Assembly: GCF_000735585.1 (NCBI RefSeq)
Contig: NZ_JNNO01000044.1
Coordinates: 62,001 to 126,000 of the forward strand
DNA: 64,000 bases
Direction of reading: 5' to 3'
DNA from: Devosia sp. LC5
GTDB lineage: Bacteria > Pseudomonadota > Alphaproteobacteria > Rhizobiales > Devosiaceae
Position numbers and translations under genes: made by a program. Below the pieces are notes generated by a model. The model was not told where the DNA came from. It ran no database searches and saw nothing but the letters and a program-made list of their open reading frames with translations. Within the stretch, counting starts at the first letter, position 1; each line of letters opens with the position of its first letter. Below, piece after piece: positions 43,064 through 52,473 of the stretch.

Positions 43064-43957
43064 TCAGCTCGCTGCCGGGATCACGCCATAGGTAATGCCC
43101 TTCTGGCTGAGCCAGCGGCGGTAGGCGATAGCGGATTTGTCGGCGCGGATGGGGGTTTCCGAGCGCGGATCGAGCGGCAGGCGCTTGGGGAACTGGTTTT
43201 CGAGGATGGGCTTGTCCTGGCCGAAAATGGTCTGCTGGAAGCGGCGCAGGTCGGTAATGGTCGAGGTGGAGTCGATCATCGATTGCAGCAGGTGGGCGCG
43301 GCAACGTTCCTCGGTCATGGGCTGCAGGAAAATGGCGATGACGTCGCGGCGGCTATCGTCCTCGGGGCAGGATTTGTAGAGCACCGAGCAGAAGGGATGC
43401 GGCACCCGGTAGACATATTCAACTTCCTGGCCCTCGGTGGCCGACAGTGCCGCGCGAGGCTGGAAGAAGCGGCAGCGCGTGGCCAGCACTTCGTCGCGCT
43501 CCTCGGAGACTTCGACGTCGTATTCCTTGACCTCGGTATGGGGTTCGGCGCCCAGAATGTCGGTATGGACATAAGGGAAATGGCCCATGTCGAGAAAGTT
43601 CTCGACGGCGCGGGGGGCCGAAACGTGAATGCCGATGGAGCCGCAGCTCATATTGACGCGATCGGGCTCGGCATATTCGGGGATCGGAAAGAGTTCGGCC
43701 GGCGGATTGCCGAAACTGGTCCAGATATAGCCATAGCCGGTGATGACAGGGAGGCGATCGGTGATGGTGGCGGGATCGATCTCGTCGCCCTGTTCCTCAT
43801 CACTGCGGCGCCAGACCACGGGGGCGCCGTCATGGTCGCGCGTGATGGCGATCTTGGTATCGAGCAGCAGCGTGGTTTCGACCAGGCCGGGGGTGATCTC
43901 GTTGTTCGCGGCCACGACCTGCCAGAGGTCGCGGGTCAGGGAGTCGATATTGGGCAT
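43064..43957 (-). CDS. Rieske-less ring-hydroxylating oxygenase catalytic subunit, NdmC-type
   Basis: A 297-residue mononuclear-iron oxygenase subunit. The iron site follows the Rieske-oxygenase pattern N120-x2-D123-x2-H126-x4-H131 (ENFLDMGHFPYVH), with a likely carboxylate in FGQDKPILENQFPKRLPLD and the C-terminal YRRWL element. Ahead of it, residues ~10-85 keep the frame of a Rieske domain (LWQVVAANNEITPG, YGYIWTSFGNP) but the two Cys-x-His loops are gone. This is how NdmC differs from NdmA/NdmB. Electrons must come from the Rieske domain on the adjacent reductase. An N- or O-demethylase role is likely; the substrate is unknown. ATG at 43957. Confidence 0.9.
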   Translation of the reverse strand: MPNIDSLTRDLWQVVAANNEITPGLVETTLLLDTKIAITRDHDGAPVVWRRSDEEQGDEIDPATITDRLPVITGYGYIWTSFGNPPAELFPIPEYAEPDRVNMSCGSIGIHVSAPRAVENFLDMGHFPYVHTDILGAEPHTEVKEYDVEVSEERDEVLATRCRFFQPRAALSATEGQEVEYVYRVPHPFCSVLYKSCPEDDSRRDVIAIFLQPMTEERCRAHLLQSMIDSTSTITDLRRFQQTIFGQDKPILENQFPKRLPLDPRSETPIRADKSAIAYRRWLSQKGITYGVIPAAS

Positions 43958-44031
43958 GAGGCATCCGTGGCTTGCTGGGAGCAGCATAGGGCGGCTGGGG
44001 CTTGCGGGGCAAGGGGGTGGGCGGCAGGGCG

Positions 44032-44805
44032 CTACCCCCGATAAATATCGAAATTCCCGAACGCCTGCGTCGTCGCCATCACCTGCAACCGATTGACGTT
44101 GACATGCTGAGGCAGGAGCGTGGACCAGACGATGGTTTCGGCAATGTCCTCGGCATTCATCGCCTTGGTGTTCTCATAGGGCTTGCTCGCCTTGCCCTCG
44201 TCGCCCTTGAAGCGGACCAGGGAGAATTCGGTTTCGGTCAGGCCCGGCTCGATATTGGTAACGCGGATATTTTTGCCCTGCACGTCCGAGCGGATATTGA
44301 GAGCGAATTGCTTCACGAAGGCCTTGGTGGCGCCATAGACCGAACCGCCCGGATAGGGGTAGTCGCCGGCCACCGAACCCAGCGTCACCACGTGGCCGCC
44401 GCCACGCGCGATCATGCCGGGCAGCAGAGCGCGCACGGTATAGACGAGACCCGTGATATTGGTCGCGATCATGGTTTCCCAGTCGGCGACATCGGCCTCG
44501 GCGGCCGGCTGCAGGCCCAGCGCCAGGCCGGCATTGGCGAGCACGATATTGATCTTGTCGAAGGGCGAGGGCAGGGAAGCGATCGCGGCGTCGATGGCTT
44601 TGCGGTCCTGTACATCGAGTTCGATGATGTGGCAGTTTTCGGCGCCCAGCTCGGCCTGCAATTCCTTCAGACGGTCGCCGCGGCGGCCGGTCGCGATCAC
44701 CTTGCCGCCGGCCTCGACATAGCGGCGGGCCGCCGCGGCGCCAAAGCCGGAGGTGGCGCCGGTGATGAAGACGACGAAGCTCTTGGGATCAAGCAGCTGA
44801 TACAT
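44032..44805 (-). CDS. SDR family oxidoreductase (YdfG-like)
   Basis: A 257-residue NADP-type short-chain dehydrogenase. The cofactor motif is ITGATSGFGAAAARRYVEAG with an ATGRR Arg pair that favours NADPH; NAG is in VLANAGLAL, the catalytic Ser in TLGSVAGDYPYPGG and Tyr/Lys in YGATKAFVKQF. The C-terminal SPLLPQHVNVNRL-like segment (STLLPQHVNVNRLQVMAT) is typical of YdfG (3-hydroxy acid / serine dehydrogenase, malonic semialdehyde reductase). ATG at 44805 chosen by family alignment. It lies upstream of the Ndm-like genes on the same strand, 74 bp before them, so could be cotranscribed. Confidence 0.9.
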   Translation of the reverse strand: MYQLLDPKSFVVFITGATSGFGAAAARRYVEAGGKVIATGRRGDRLKELQAELGAENCHIIELDVQDRKAIDAAIASLPSPFDKINIVLANAGLALGLQPAAEADVADWETMIATNITGLVYTVRALLPGMIARGGGHVVTLGSVAGDYPYPGGSVYGATKAFVKQFALNIRSDVQGKNIRVTNIEPGLTETEFSLVRFKGDEGKASKPYENTKAMNAEDIAETIVWSTLLPQHVNVNRLQVMATTQAFGNFDIYRG

Positions 44806-44967
44806 GGCGATGTCCTGAAGATTAGTCGGGGAGGTCGGGTCAGGGTGGACCGGGGAGGGGTCGGGCGTCAACCGGGCCACCTTTCCAAATCTTAACCCGG
44901 CTTACCGAGAGCTAACGTGCTGGCGCGGCGGCGGCAGGATATGGTCGCTCATACAATCTGGGGATGC

Positions 44968-46173
44968 ATGGGTTTGAAGACCGTCACGAAAATAGTTCTG
45001 ACTCTGGTAGTGATAGCAGGCGCAGGCGCTGCCGGGTGGTGGTTCTTTGCCGCACCCAAGGCGGCGACCGTGCCCAATACGGTGACGGTGGGCCGCGCCG
45101 ATATCGAGCAGACCGTCTTGGCGTCAGGGGTGTTGCAGGCCAATTCGCTGGTCAGCATTGGCGCCGAGGTGTCCGGCCGGATCGATGCCGTGCATGTCAA
45201 GCTCGGGCAGGACGTCAAGAAGGGCGACCTGATCGCCGAGATCGACTCGCTCAATCAGGAAAACGCGGTCAAGACCGCCCAGGCCGCGCTGATGGCCATC
45301 GAGGCGCAGAAGCGGGCGCAGCAGGCGACATTGGTGCAGGCGCAGGCGGCCTTGGTGCGCAATACCTCGCTGAGCGGCAGCAATCTCGTCTCCAAGACCG
45401 ATCTCGATGCCGCCCAGGCGGCGGTGGATTCATCCCTGGCGCAGATCGATCAACTCGACGCACAGATCGCGCAGGCGGAATTGAGCGTGGAATCGGCCAA
45501 GCTCAATCTGTCGCGCACGCAGATCGTGGCGCCCAATGACGGGACGGTGGTGGCGGTGCTGGTCGAGGCCGGGCAGACCGTCAACGCCAACCAGACCACG
45601 CCCACCATCGTCAAGATCGCCGATCTCGACACCATGGTGATCAAGGCCGAAATCTCGGAGGCCGATGTGGTGCGTGTGGCAGCCGGGCAGCGGGTCTATT
45701 TCACCATTCTGGGTGAACCCGACAAGCAGATCGACGCCACCCTGCGCGAGATCGAACCGGCGCCGACCTCGATCAGCGAAGACAGCACGTCGACCGATAC
45801 GGCGATCTATTACAATGGCCTCTTCGACGTGCCCAATCCCGATCACAAGCTGCGCATTTCGATGACAGCGCAGGTGACCATCGTGCTCGACGAGGTTGAA
45901 AATGCGCTGGTGTTGTCCTCGGGCCTGGTGACCCGGCGCGGGCCCGATGGCAATGCCATGGTGATGGTCTATGACCCGGCGACCGAGCAGAGCGAGCCGC
46001 GGCGGGTCGAAGTGGGCCTCAACAACAATGTCATGGCCGAGATCAAGAGCGGGCTGAACGAGGGCGACGAAGTCGTGGCCTCGGGCGCCAGCGGTGTGCG
46101 CGTTCCCACGGGCGGGCAGGGTGCGCGCATGGGTGGCGGCGGCATGGTGATGATGGGCGGCCCGCGGCCATGA
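44968..46173 (+). CDS. macA: MacA-type periplasmic adaptor (HlyD family)
   Basis: A 401-residue membrane-fusion protein. An N-terminal anchor helix ([20 protein letters not shown]) is followed by a lipoyl half ([20 protein letters not shown]), a long Ala/Gln-rich coiled-coil hairpin ([19 protein letters not shown]-like), the second lipoyl half ([20 protein letters not shown]) and beta-barrel domains. It links the MacB transporter to an outer-membrane channel, which is not encoded here. ATG at 44968 fits the anchor; ATG at 44941 is an alternative. Overlaps macB by 4 bp. Confidence 0.9.
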   Translation: MGLKTVTKIVLTLVVIAGAGAAGWWFFAAPKAATVPNTVTVGRADIEQTVLASGVLQANSLVSIGAEVSGRIDAVHVKLGQDVKKGDLIAEIDSLNQENAVKTAQAALMAIEAQKRAQQATLVQAQAALVRNTSLSGSNLVSKTDLDAAQAAVDSSLAQIDQLDAQIAQAELSVESAKLNLSRTQIVAPNDGTVVAVLVEAGQTVNANQTTPTIVKIADLDTMVIKAEISEADVVRVAAGQRVYFTILGEPDKQIDATLREIEPAPTSISEDSTSTDTAIYYNGLFDVPNPDHKLRISMTAQVTIVLDEVENALVLSSGLVTRRGPDGNAMVMVYDPATEQSEPRRVEVGLNNNVMAEIKSGLNEGDEVVASGASGVRVPTGGQGARMGGGGMVMMGGPRP

Positions 46174-48128
46174 CCGACACCAAAACCCCGATCATCTCGT
46201 TGCGCGGGCTCAACCGGGTCTTCGCAACCGGGGGCGAGGCCGTGACCGTGCTGCGGGATATCGATCTCGATATCCACCAGGGCGAGTTGGTGGCCATCAT
46301 CGGTCAGTCCGGCTCAGGCAAATCGACGCTGATGAATATTCTGGGGTGCCTCGATAAGGCGACCACCGGCAAATACACCTTTGGCGGCAAGGATGTCGGC
46401 CGGCTTGGACCCGACGCCCTGGCCGAGCTGCGGCGCGAGCATTTCGGCTTCATTTTCCAGCGTTATCAATTGCTGCCGGATCTCGACGCGGTGGAGAATG
46501 TCGAAATCCCCGCCATCTATGCCGGGGTCGACGCCAATGCGCGGCGGCAGCGCGCCGTCGATCTGTTGACCCGGCTGGGGTTGGGCGAGCGGCTGAGCCA
46601 TCGGCCCAATGCGCTATCGGGCGGGCAGCAGCAGCGCGTCAGCGTGGCGCGGGCGCTGATGAATGGCGGCGAAGTGATCCTCGCCGACGAGCCCACCGGA
46701 GCGCTGGACAGTCATAGCGGCAAGGAATTGCTGGCGCTTTTGCATGAGTTGCATGGCGAGGGCCACACCATCATCATCGTGACCCATGATGCCTCCATTG
46801 CCGCGCAGGCCGAGCGGGTGATCGAGATTTCCGACGGGGTCATCATCGCCGATCGGCGCAATGGCGAAGAGACCCGCAACGACCGCACCAAGCAAAATAT
46901 CCGCCGCATCGCGCGCTGGCGCGAGGGGCTGGACCGGGCCGGCGAGGCGTTTCGCATGGCGCTGCGGGCCATGGTGGCGCATAAGCTGCGCACGTTCCTG
47001 ACCATGCTGGGCATCATCATCGGCATTGCTTCGGTGGTGAGCGTGGTGGCCCTGGGGCAGGGCAGCCAGCAGACCGTGCTCAACAATATCGCCTCGATCG
47101 GCACCAATACGATCAATATCTATCCCGGCAGCGGCTTTGGCGACCGGCGCTCGGCGCGCATTGAAACCCTGGTCCCCTCCGATGCGGCAGCGCTCGAAGA
47201 ACAGCCCTTTGCCGATAGCGTCTCCCCGCAGGTCAGCTCCAACGCCACGGTGCTGTTCCGCGCTACTTCGTCCAATGCGACGGTGACCGGCGTGGGCGCG
47301 GGCTATTTCCAGGTCAATGGCCGCACCTTTACCGATGGGGTGGCCTTCACCTCGGCCAGCGTCGATCAGATGACGCAGGAAGCCGTTATCGACAAAAACG
47401 CCAGCGACGCCTTCTTCGTCAATGGCGAGGACCCGGTGGGGCAAGTGATCATGCTCGACAATGTGCCGGTGCGGGTGATCGGGGTGGTGGCCAATGTCAC
47501 CGGCTTCGGCCCCGGCGGCAACTCAGCCAATGTCTATGTGCCCTATACCACCGCAATGCGCCGGATCCTGGGGCAGAGCTACCTCAGCTCCGTCGCGGTG
47601 CGCGTAGCCGACAGCTATGACATGAGCCAGGCCGAGGCCGACATCACCGAGCTGTTGACGCGGCTGCATAGCGGCAAGACCGACTTTTTCCTGCAGAACA
47701 CGGCGACCATCCGCGAGACCATCGAATCCACCTCGCAGACCCTGACGCTGCTGATCTCGACCATTGCGGTGATTTCACTGGTGGTCGGCGGCATCGGGGT
47801 GATGAACATCATGCTGGTCAGCGTCTCCGAGCGGACCAAGGAGATCGGCATCCGCATGGCGGTGGGCGCGCGGCGGGGCGATATCCTGCGCCAATTCCTG
47901 ATCGAGGCAGTTCTGGTGTGCTTTGTCGGCGGCGCCGCCGGGGTGGCGCTGAGCTTCGGGCTGGGCAGCGCGCTCACCGCGCTCGTGCAGGGCGCGACGG
48001 TGCGCTATTCCGCCGAGTCGATCGTCTTGGCGATCCTGTCGTCGAGTTTGATCGGCGTGGTATTCGGCTTCATGCCGGCGCGGTCAGCGGCAAGGCTGGA
48101 CCCGGTGGAGGCACTGGCGCGGGAGTAG
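46170..48128 (+). CDS. macB: MacB-type ABC exporter (ATPase-permease fusion)
   Basis: A 652-residue protein. The N-terminal ATPase has Walker [10 protein letters not shown], the signature [15 protein letters not shown] and Walker [13 protein letters not shown]. After a linker comes TM1 ([20 protein letters not shown]), a large periplasmic MacB_PCD domain, and the C-terminal FtsX domain with three helices ([20 protein letters not shown] region). It works as a mechanotransmitting exporter of macrolides, peptides or siderophore-like compounds with the adjacent adaptor. It converges on tamB with 13 bp between. Confidence 0.95.
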   Translation: MTDTKTPIISLRGLNRVFATGGEAVTVLRDIDLDIHQGELVAIIGQSGSGKSTLMNILGCLDKATTGKYTFGGKDVGRLGPDALAELRREHFGFIFQRYQLLPDLDAVENVEIPAIYAGVDANARRQRAVDLLTRLGLGERLSHRPNALSGGQQQRVSVARALMNGGEVILADEPTGALDSHSGKELLALLHELHGEGHTIIIVTHDASIAAQAERVIEISDGVIIADRRNGEETRNDRTKQNIRRIARWREGLDRAGEAFRMALRAMVAHKLRTFLTMLGIIIGIASVVSVVALGQGSQQTVLNNIASIGTNTINIYPGSGFGDRRSARIETLVPSDAAALEEQPFADSVSPQVSSNATVLFRATSSNATVTGVGAGYFQVNGRTFTDGVAFTSASVDQMTQEAVIDKNASDAFFVNGEDPVGQVIMLDNVPVRVIGVVANVTGFGPGGNSANVYVPYTTAMRRILGQSYLSSVAVRVADSYDMSQAEADITELLTRLHSGKTDFFLQNTATIRETIESTSQTLTLLISTIAVISLVVGGIGVMNIMLVSVSERTKEIGIRMAVGARRGDILRQFLIEAVLVCFVGGAAGVALSFGLGSALTALVQGATVRYSAESIVLAILSSSLIGVVFGFMPARSAARLDPVEALARE

Positions 48129-48141
48129 AAGGGATATCCCC

Positions 48142-51100
48142 TCAATAATCCTTCTCGTAGAACACGCCCATGCTGGTATTGCCATCCTGCCCGGCAGCGC
48201 CGGTGACCTTCAGATCATTGGTGACATCGAGATTGATCGTCACCTTGCTCTGCCCATTCGCGCCGGCCTGCACGCCCAGATAGACATTGTCCTGGATATA
48301 GGTGCCGGCCTGCACCGCCACATTGCCCGCGTCATCGGTGACGATGTCGAGGTCGTCCAGCCCCGCCGCGCTGCGCAGGCTATCGACCAGCCCATTGCCG
48401 CCACCACCCATCAGGGAGGCTGCTGCGGCGGCCAGCTTGGCAAGTTGCAGCGGCGACAATTCGCTCATGGAGCGCTTGAAGATCAATTGGCTCAGCACTT
48501 CATCCTGCGGCAGCATGGGGGTCGAGGTGAAGCTGACCGCAATATCGGAGGCCCGGCCGGAGACGGTGACATAGACAGTGATGCCCTCGCCCTCGGTCTC
48601 GGCGACGAAATTGAGGAAGGGGTCCAGATCCCCCACCAGGGTCACTTCCCCGCTCTGGAAGGTGACGCGCTGGCCCAGAATGGCCAGACGCCCGCGATTG
48701 AGCGAGAAGCCGCCGACCGGCTGGATATCGGTGAGCGGGCCGGTGAGTCGCACCGAGCCACCCACTTCGGCATCGAGCCCGCGGCCGCGGATGAAGATCT
48801 GGTTGGGCGCGTTGACATTGACGTCGAGCACCACGCCGCTGGGGCGGGTCTGGGGCACGGGCGCGCCGCGTTCGTCTACCTTGGCGCGGACCAGGGTCTG
48901 TTCGACCGGCGGCGGGGTATGGACATGTTTTACATCGATCAGTTCGGCGCCGCCGCCAAAGCTGTCCGGCACGGTGATATTGGCTTCCTCGACCAGCACA
49001 TCGCCCGAGAGCAGCGGCGAGCCGGTGAGATTGCCAGTCAGCGCGAGCTGTCCCGATGCGGTGGCGACGAAGAGATTGCCATCGGCATAGCGGGCTGAAT
49101 TGAGCGCAATGCGCAGATCGGCCGGGAAGTTTGCGCCCAGGCCAACGGAGCCGGAAGCGGAGACGGAGCCGCCGGTCGACAGATTAGCCGAGAAATTGTT
49201 GATGACGGCGCGTTCGCCCGACAGTGTCGCCGAGCCGGTGACGCCCTCGAGCCGTGCATTGAGTTCGGGGTCGACATAGCCGCCATTGCTGATCGTGGCG
49301 GTGCCGCCGAACCGGGGCGCCGAGATCGAGCCGCTGACCCGGGCATCGAGATTGGCCGTGCCGCTGAGCTGGCCGCCGCGATCGGCCACGAATTGGTTGG
49401 CGAGCGCCAGCGGCGCCGAACCAGTGATGGCGAGATTGAGTCCGTTGCCTGCCAGCGGAATCGTGCCCGAGCCGGTCAGGGTCAGGCCGCCCGAGCCATT
49501 GGCGCTGAGCGCGGCCAGGGTGACGGTGTTGTTGGCGAAGCGGCCATTGGTGGTGAGGCTGAGCGGGGCAATGCCGAATTCGCTGATGGCGGCGGCATTG
49601 ATGCCCTGGCCACGAGCCTCGAAGCTGACGCGGGGATCGCTGCCGGTGCCGCCGATATTGGCGCGGCCATTGAGCGTACCGGCCAGCCTCAGATCGGGCA
49701 TGATGGCATTGGCGATGGAAAGCGGCAGCGCGTTGATATCGACGACGAGGTCGAGCGCTTCGCCGGCTGTGCCATTGGCCGTGATGCTGCCCGAGCCAAC
49801 ATTGAAGCGCACCGCATTGAGCGCAACATTGGAGCCGCTGACAGCCAGAACCGTGGGTTGCGCGAGCGCCGCCGCGAGCTGGCCCTGCCGAAGCTGCGCG
49901 CGGTCGAGCGCCAGCCGGTAACCCTCGGCGATCGGGGTGAGCGAACCGGCCACATCCACATTGGTACCGGTGGCGAGTGCTGCCTGTGCATCGAACGACG
50001 TCGTCCCGGCGCTCTGGGTCGCATCTGCGGTCAATGTCTCGACATGCGTGCCCGCGGCAACCACATCGGTCGCGCGGATCGTTCCCGTGATTGCCGGTAC
50101 GCCGAACAAATCCTGCGCGGCCCCTTCGATATCGGCCGATCCAATAGTGATGTCGTTGACTTCAAGCTCCCGCGCGGCGCCCCTTATCGAGGCCAACTGC
50201 CGCCCGTCCGCGCTGCTCAGCCCAATCTCGGCATTCACCGCGCCCTTGGCCTCGAGTAAAGCCAGCGCGGCGGCCACCGACACGTCAGGCGCCACGACGC
50301 TCAGCCCGCCATCGAGCAGGCTGGTTTCGGCATTGCGAGTGACCCCGCCAGTGATGCGCGTACCGGCAGCCTGGAAATCGAGATTGGCGAGGGATTGCTC
50401 GGTTTCGGTGACCGCGATGTCACCGGCAAGGCTCGTGCGGAAGCCATCGAGTTCGGCCGCGCCGCTCAACTGGCCATCGAGCCGGTCGACATTGTAGCGG
50501 CCGGCAAAGCCGATCCTGGCATCGCGCAGGTTGCGATCGACCAGGCTGCCGCTGGCGACCGTCGCATCGAGGTTGAGATCGATGACGTCTTCTTGGCCCT
50601 TGGCCGTGCCCACCACCTTGAGCGGGCCGCTGGCGGCGTCGGACAGCAGGCTCAGATCGCTCAGGTCAAGATTGAAGGTGAAATCGGCCAGGGCATTGGA
50701 ATAGGTGCCATCGGCCAGCATCTGCACTTGATTGTTGGCGATGCGGAAATTCTCGGCGGTAAGGCCTGCCTCAGTGCGGGCCACCCGGCCCGACAGCGCC
50801 ACCGTGCCTGCCAGCAGGCGGTCGGCGGTTTCGTCATCGATGGCAAGATTAGTACCCGAACCATCCAGCGTCAGATCGAAGCCGCCGGTGAGCGGGGTAA
50901 GCGTGCCATTGGCCTTCAAATCCAGCGCGCCGTCGAGTTCGCGTCCGGCCAGACCCGAAAAGGGCGAAATGCTGGACGTCTGCAGCCCGATATCGCCATT
51001 GAAGTCGAGGCCATCGAGCTGGCCTTGCAGCGCCGCCGTCAGTGCCTTGCCGACCACCCGGAACTCGGCCAATTGCACGGGCTGCCCGGCGTTCCACAAG

Positions 51101-52473
51101 CCAGCGATCCCCAGGCCAATGCTGTCGCCCAAAGCCGCTTCGATTTCCTGGCTGCCGGCAATACCAGACAGCGCACCATCGCCATTGAAGGTCAGCCGGC
51201 GCGTGGCAGGATCGGACAGATTGGCCGCAACGCCGCCCAGCGTGAGAGCCAGCGTGTCAGCGGCAAAGCCTGGGCTCTGGAAGCCGCCAACGGCGAGGTT
51301 CGAGCTCCACTCCTCTGAATTGCCGGCGCCGAAATCAATGTTGAACTGGGCCGATTGTACGTTGGTGGCACTGCCGGGCACGGGAAGCGTCACCGGGCCA
51401 CCAGCGGGATCGGCCACGCTCGCATTGAGCACGAGCTGGCGCAGGAAATTGTCCGGCGTAGTCTCCGCCGAGGCTTCGAGTGCCAATTGGCCGCCGGTGA
51501 GCTTGAGCCCGGAAATCGACAGCCCGCCGGCCGAACGCACCAGTGCATTGGCGGTCAGCGCGGTCTCGGCCCCGAAGAAGGGCCGATAGGGCTCGGCCAT
51601 CAGCGTCGATAGCGGGCCGCGCAGATCGGCAGCAATGGCAAAGCCCTCGGGCTGCTGCGTGATCGTAGCAACGCCCGATAGCGCGGTCTGCTGGTTGGCC
51701 TGCAGCACCAGCTCAGTGCGCAGATCGGCCACCGGGCCGCTGCCGGTGAGCGACAGGTTCACCGCCGGGCGGTCCTCGATATTGAGCAGGTTGGCGATCA
51801 CCCCATCGGCGGGTTCGACCAGAGCCAGGCCCAGATCGATGCTGTTCTCGGCCTTCTTGTAATCGACATCGAGATCGAGCGTGCCGCCCGGACCATCAAG
51901 CCGCACGATATCGAGATTGGTGGTGAGATTGCCGCCCTCGAGTGTAAAGGCGCCATTGAGCGAGATTTCCGAACCCAGCCCGAACACGCCCTCCCCGAAC
52001 GTGACTTTGGGAATGGCCAGTTCCTCCAGGATCACCGCAACGGGGAATTCGGGGATCTGCAGCGAGCCGGCTTCGGCCGGAGGCAGGTCAGCGCCTTCGG
52101 CGGGCACGGCATTGCGCAGATAATCGATGGAATCGGCCTTGAGCGACTGCACTTCAAGCCGCCCGAGGAACAAGGCGGCCTGGCTCCAGGTGAGGGTGGC
52201 ATTGTTGACGCGCAGCCACACGCCCTGGGCGTCGGAAATGGTGATTTCGCGCACCGAAACATTGGAGCCCAGCACACCATCGATATTGGAGAGGCTGATC
52301 TGGCGTTCGGGCGTCGAAAGGCGATCCTGCACGAAGCTGGTCAGCCAATCCTTCTGCTGCTCATTGTTCATCGTCATCACGTCCTGCGCGACGATGACAG
52401 CGGGCACACAGAGCCCGCACAGCACAAGGCCGGTGGCAAGCAGGCGCCGGTTGTGAGCGGAGAGCCGAGTCAT
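48142..52473 (-). CDS. tamB: Translocation and assembly module inner-membrane component TamB
   Basis: A 1443-residue AsmA-like bridge protein. One N-terminal anchor helix (LLATGLVLCGLCVPAVIVAQ) is followed by a very long beta-taco region of degenerate repeats rich in Gly, Ala, Ser and Asp (e.g. NGRANIGGTGSDPRVSFEAR, SGTANLDARVSGSISAPRFG), and the C-terminal DUF490/TamB domain with GGFSLNRGRLAILGQRVTF and LPQDEVLSQLIFKRSMSELS. With TamA it supports outer-membrane protein insertion and probably phospholipid transport across the periplasm. Its start abuts the tamA stop, so both are translated from one mRNA. Confidence 0.95.
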   Translation of the reverse strand: MTRLSAHNRRLLATGLVLCGLCVPAVIVAQDVMTMNNEQQKDWLTSFVQDRLSTPERQISLSNIDGVLGSNVSVREITISDAQGVWLRVNNATLTWSQAALFLGRLEVQSLKADSIDYLRNAVPAEGADLPPAEAGSLQIPEFPVAVILEELAIPKVTFGEGVFGLGSEISLNGAFTLEGGNLTTNLDIVRLDGPGGTLDLDVDYKKAENSIDLGLALVEPADGVIANLLNIEDRPAVNLSLTGSGPVADLRTELVLQANQQTALSGVATITQQPEGFAIAADLRGPLSTLMAEPYRPFFGAETALTANALVRSAGGLSISGLKLTGGQLALEASAETTPDNFLRQLVLNASVADPAGGPVTLPVPGSATNVQSAQFNIDFGAGNSEEWSSNLAVGGFQSPGFAADTLALTLGGVAANLSDPATRRLTFNGDGALSGIAGSQEIEAALGDSIGLGIAGLWNAGQPVQLAEFRVVGKALTAALQGQLDGLDFNGDIGLQTSSISPFSGLAGRELDGALDLKANGTLTPLTGGFDLTLDGSGTNLAIDDETADRLLAGTVALSGRVARTEAGLTAENFRIANNQVQMLADGTYSNALADFTFNLDLSDLSLLSDAASGPLKVVGTAKGQEDVIDLNLDATVASGSLVDRNLRDARIGFAGRYNVDRLDGQLSGAAELDGFRTSLAGDIAVTETEQSLANLDFQAAGTRITGGVTRNAETSLLDGGLSVVAPDVSVAAALALLEAKGAVNAEIGLSSADGRQLASIRGAARELEVNDITIGSADIEGAAQDLFGVPAITGTIRATDVVAAGTHVETLTADATQSAGTTSFDAQAALATGTNVDVAGSLTPIAEGYRLALDRAQLRQGQLAAALAQPTVLAVSGSNVALNAVRFNVGSGSITANGTAGEALDLVVDINALPLSIANAIMPDLRLAGTLNGRANIGGTGSDPRVSFEARGQGINAAAISEFGIAPLSLTTNGRFANNTVTLAALSANGSGGLTLTGSGTIPLAGNGLNLAITGSAPLALANQFVADRGGQLSGTANLDARVSGSISAPRFGGTATISNGGYVDPELNARLEGVTGSATLSGERAVINNFSANLSTGGSVSASGSVGLGANFPADLRIALNSARYADGNLFVATASGQLALTGNLTGSPLLSGDVLVEEANITVPDSFGGGAELIDVKHVHTPPPVEQTLVRAKVDERGAPVPQTRPSGVVLDVNVNAPNQIFIRGRGLDAEVGGSVRLTGPLTDIQPVGGFSLNRGRLAILGQRVTFQSGEVTLVGDLDPFLNFVAETEGEGITVYVTVSGRASDIAVSFTSTPMLPQDEVLSQLIFKRSMSELSPLQLAKLAAAAASLMGGGGNGLVDSLRSAAGLDDLDIVTDDAGNVAVQAGTYIQDNVYLGVQAGANGQSKVTINLDVTNDLKVTGAAGQDGNTSMGVFYEKDY

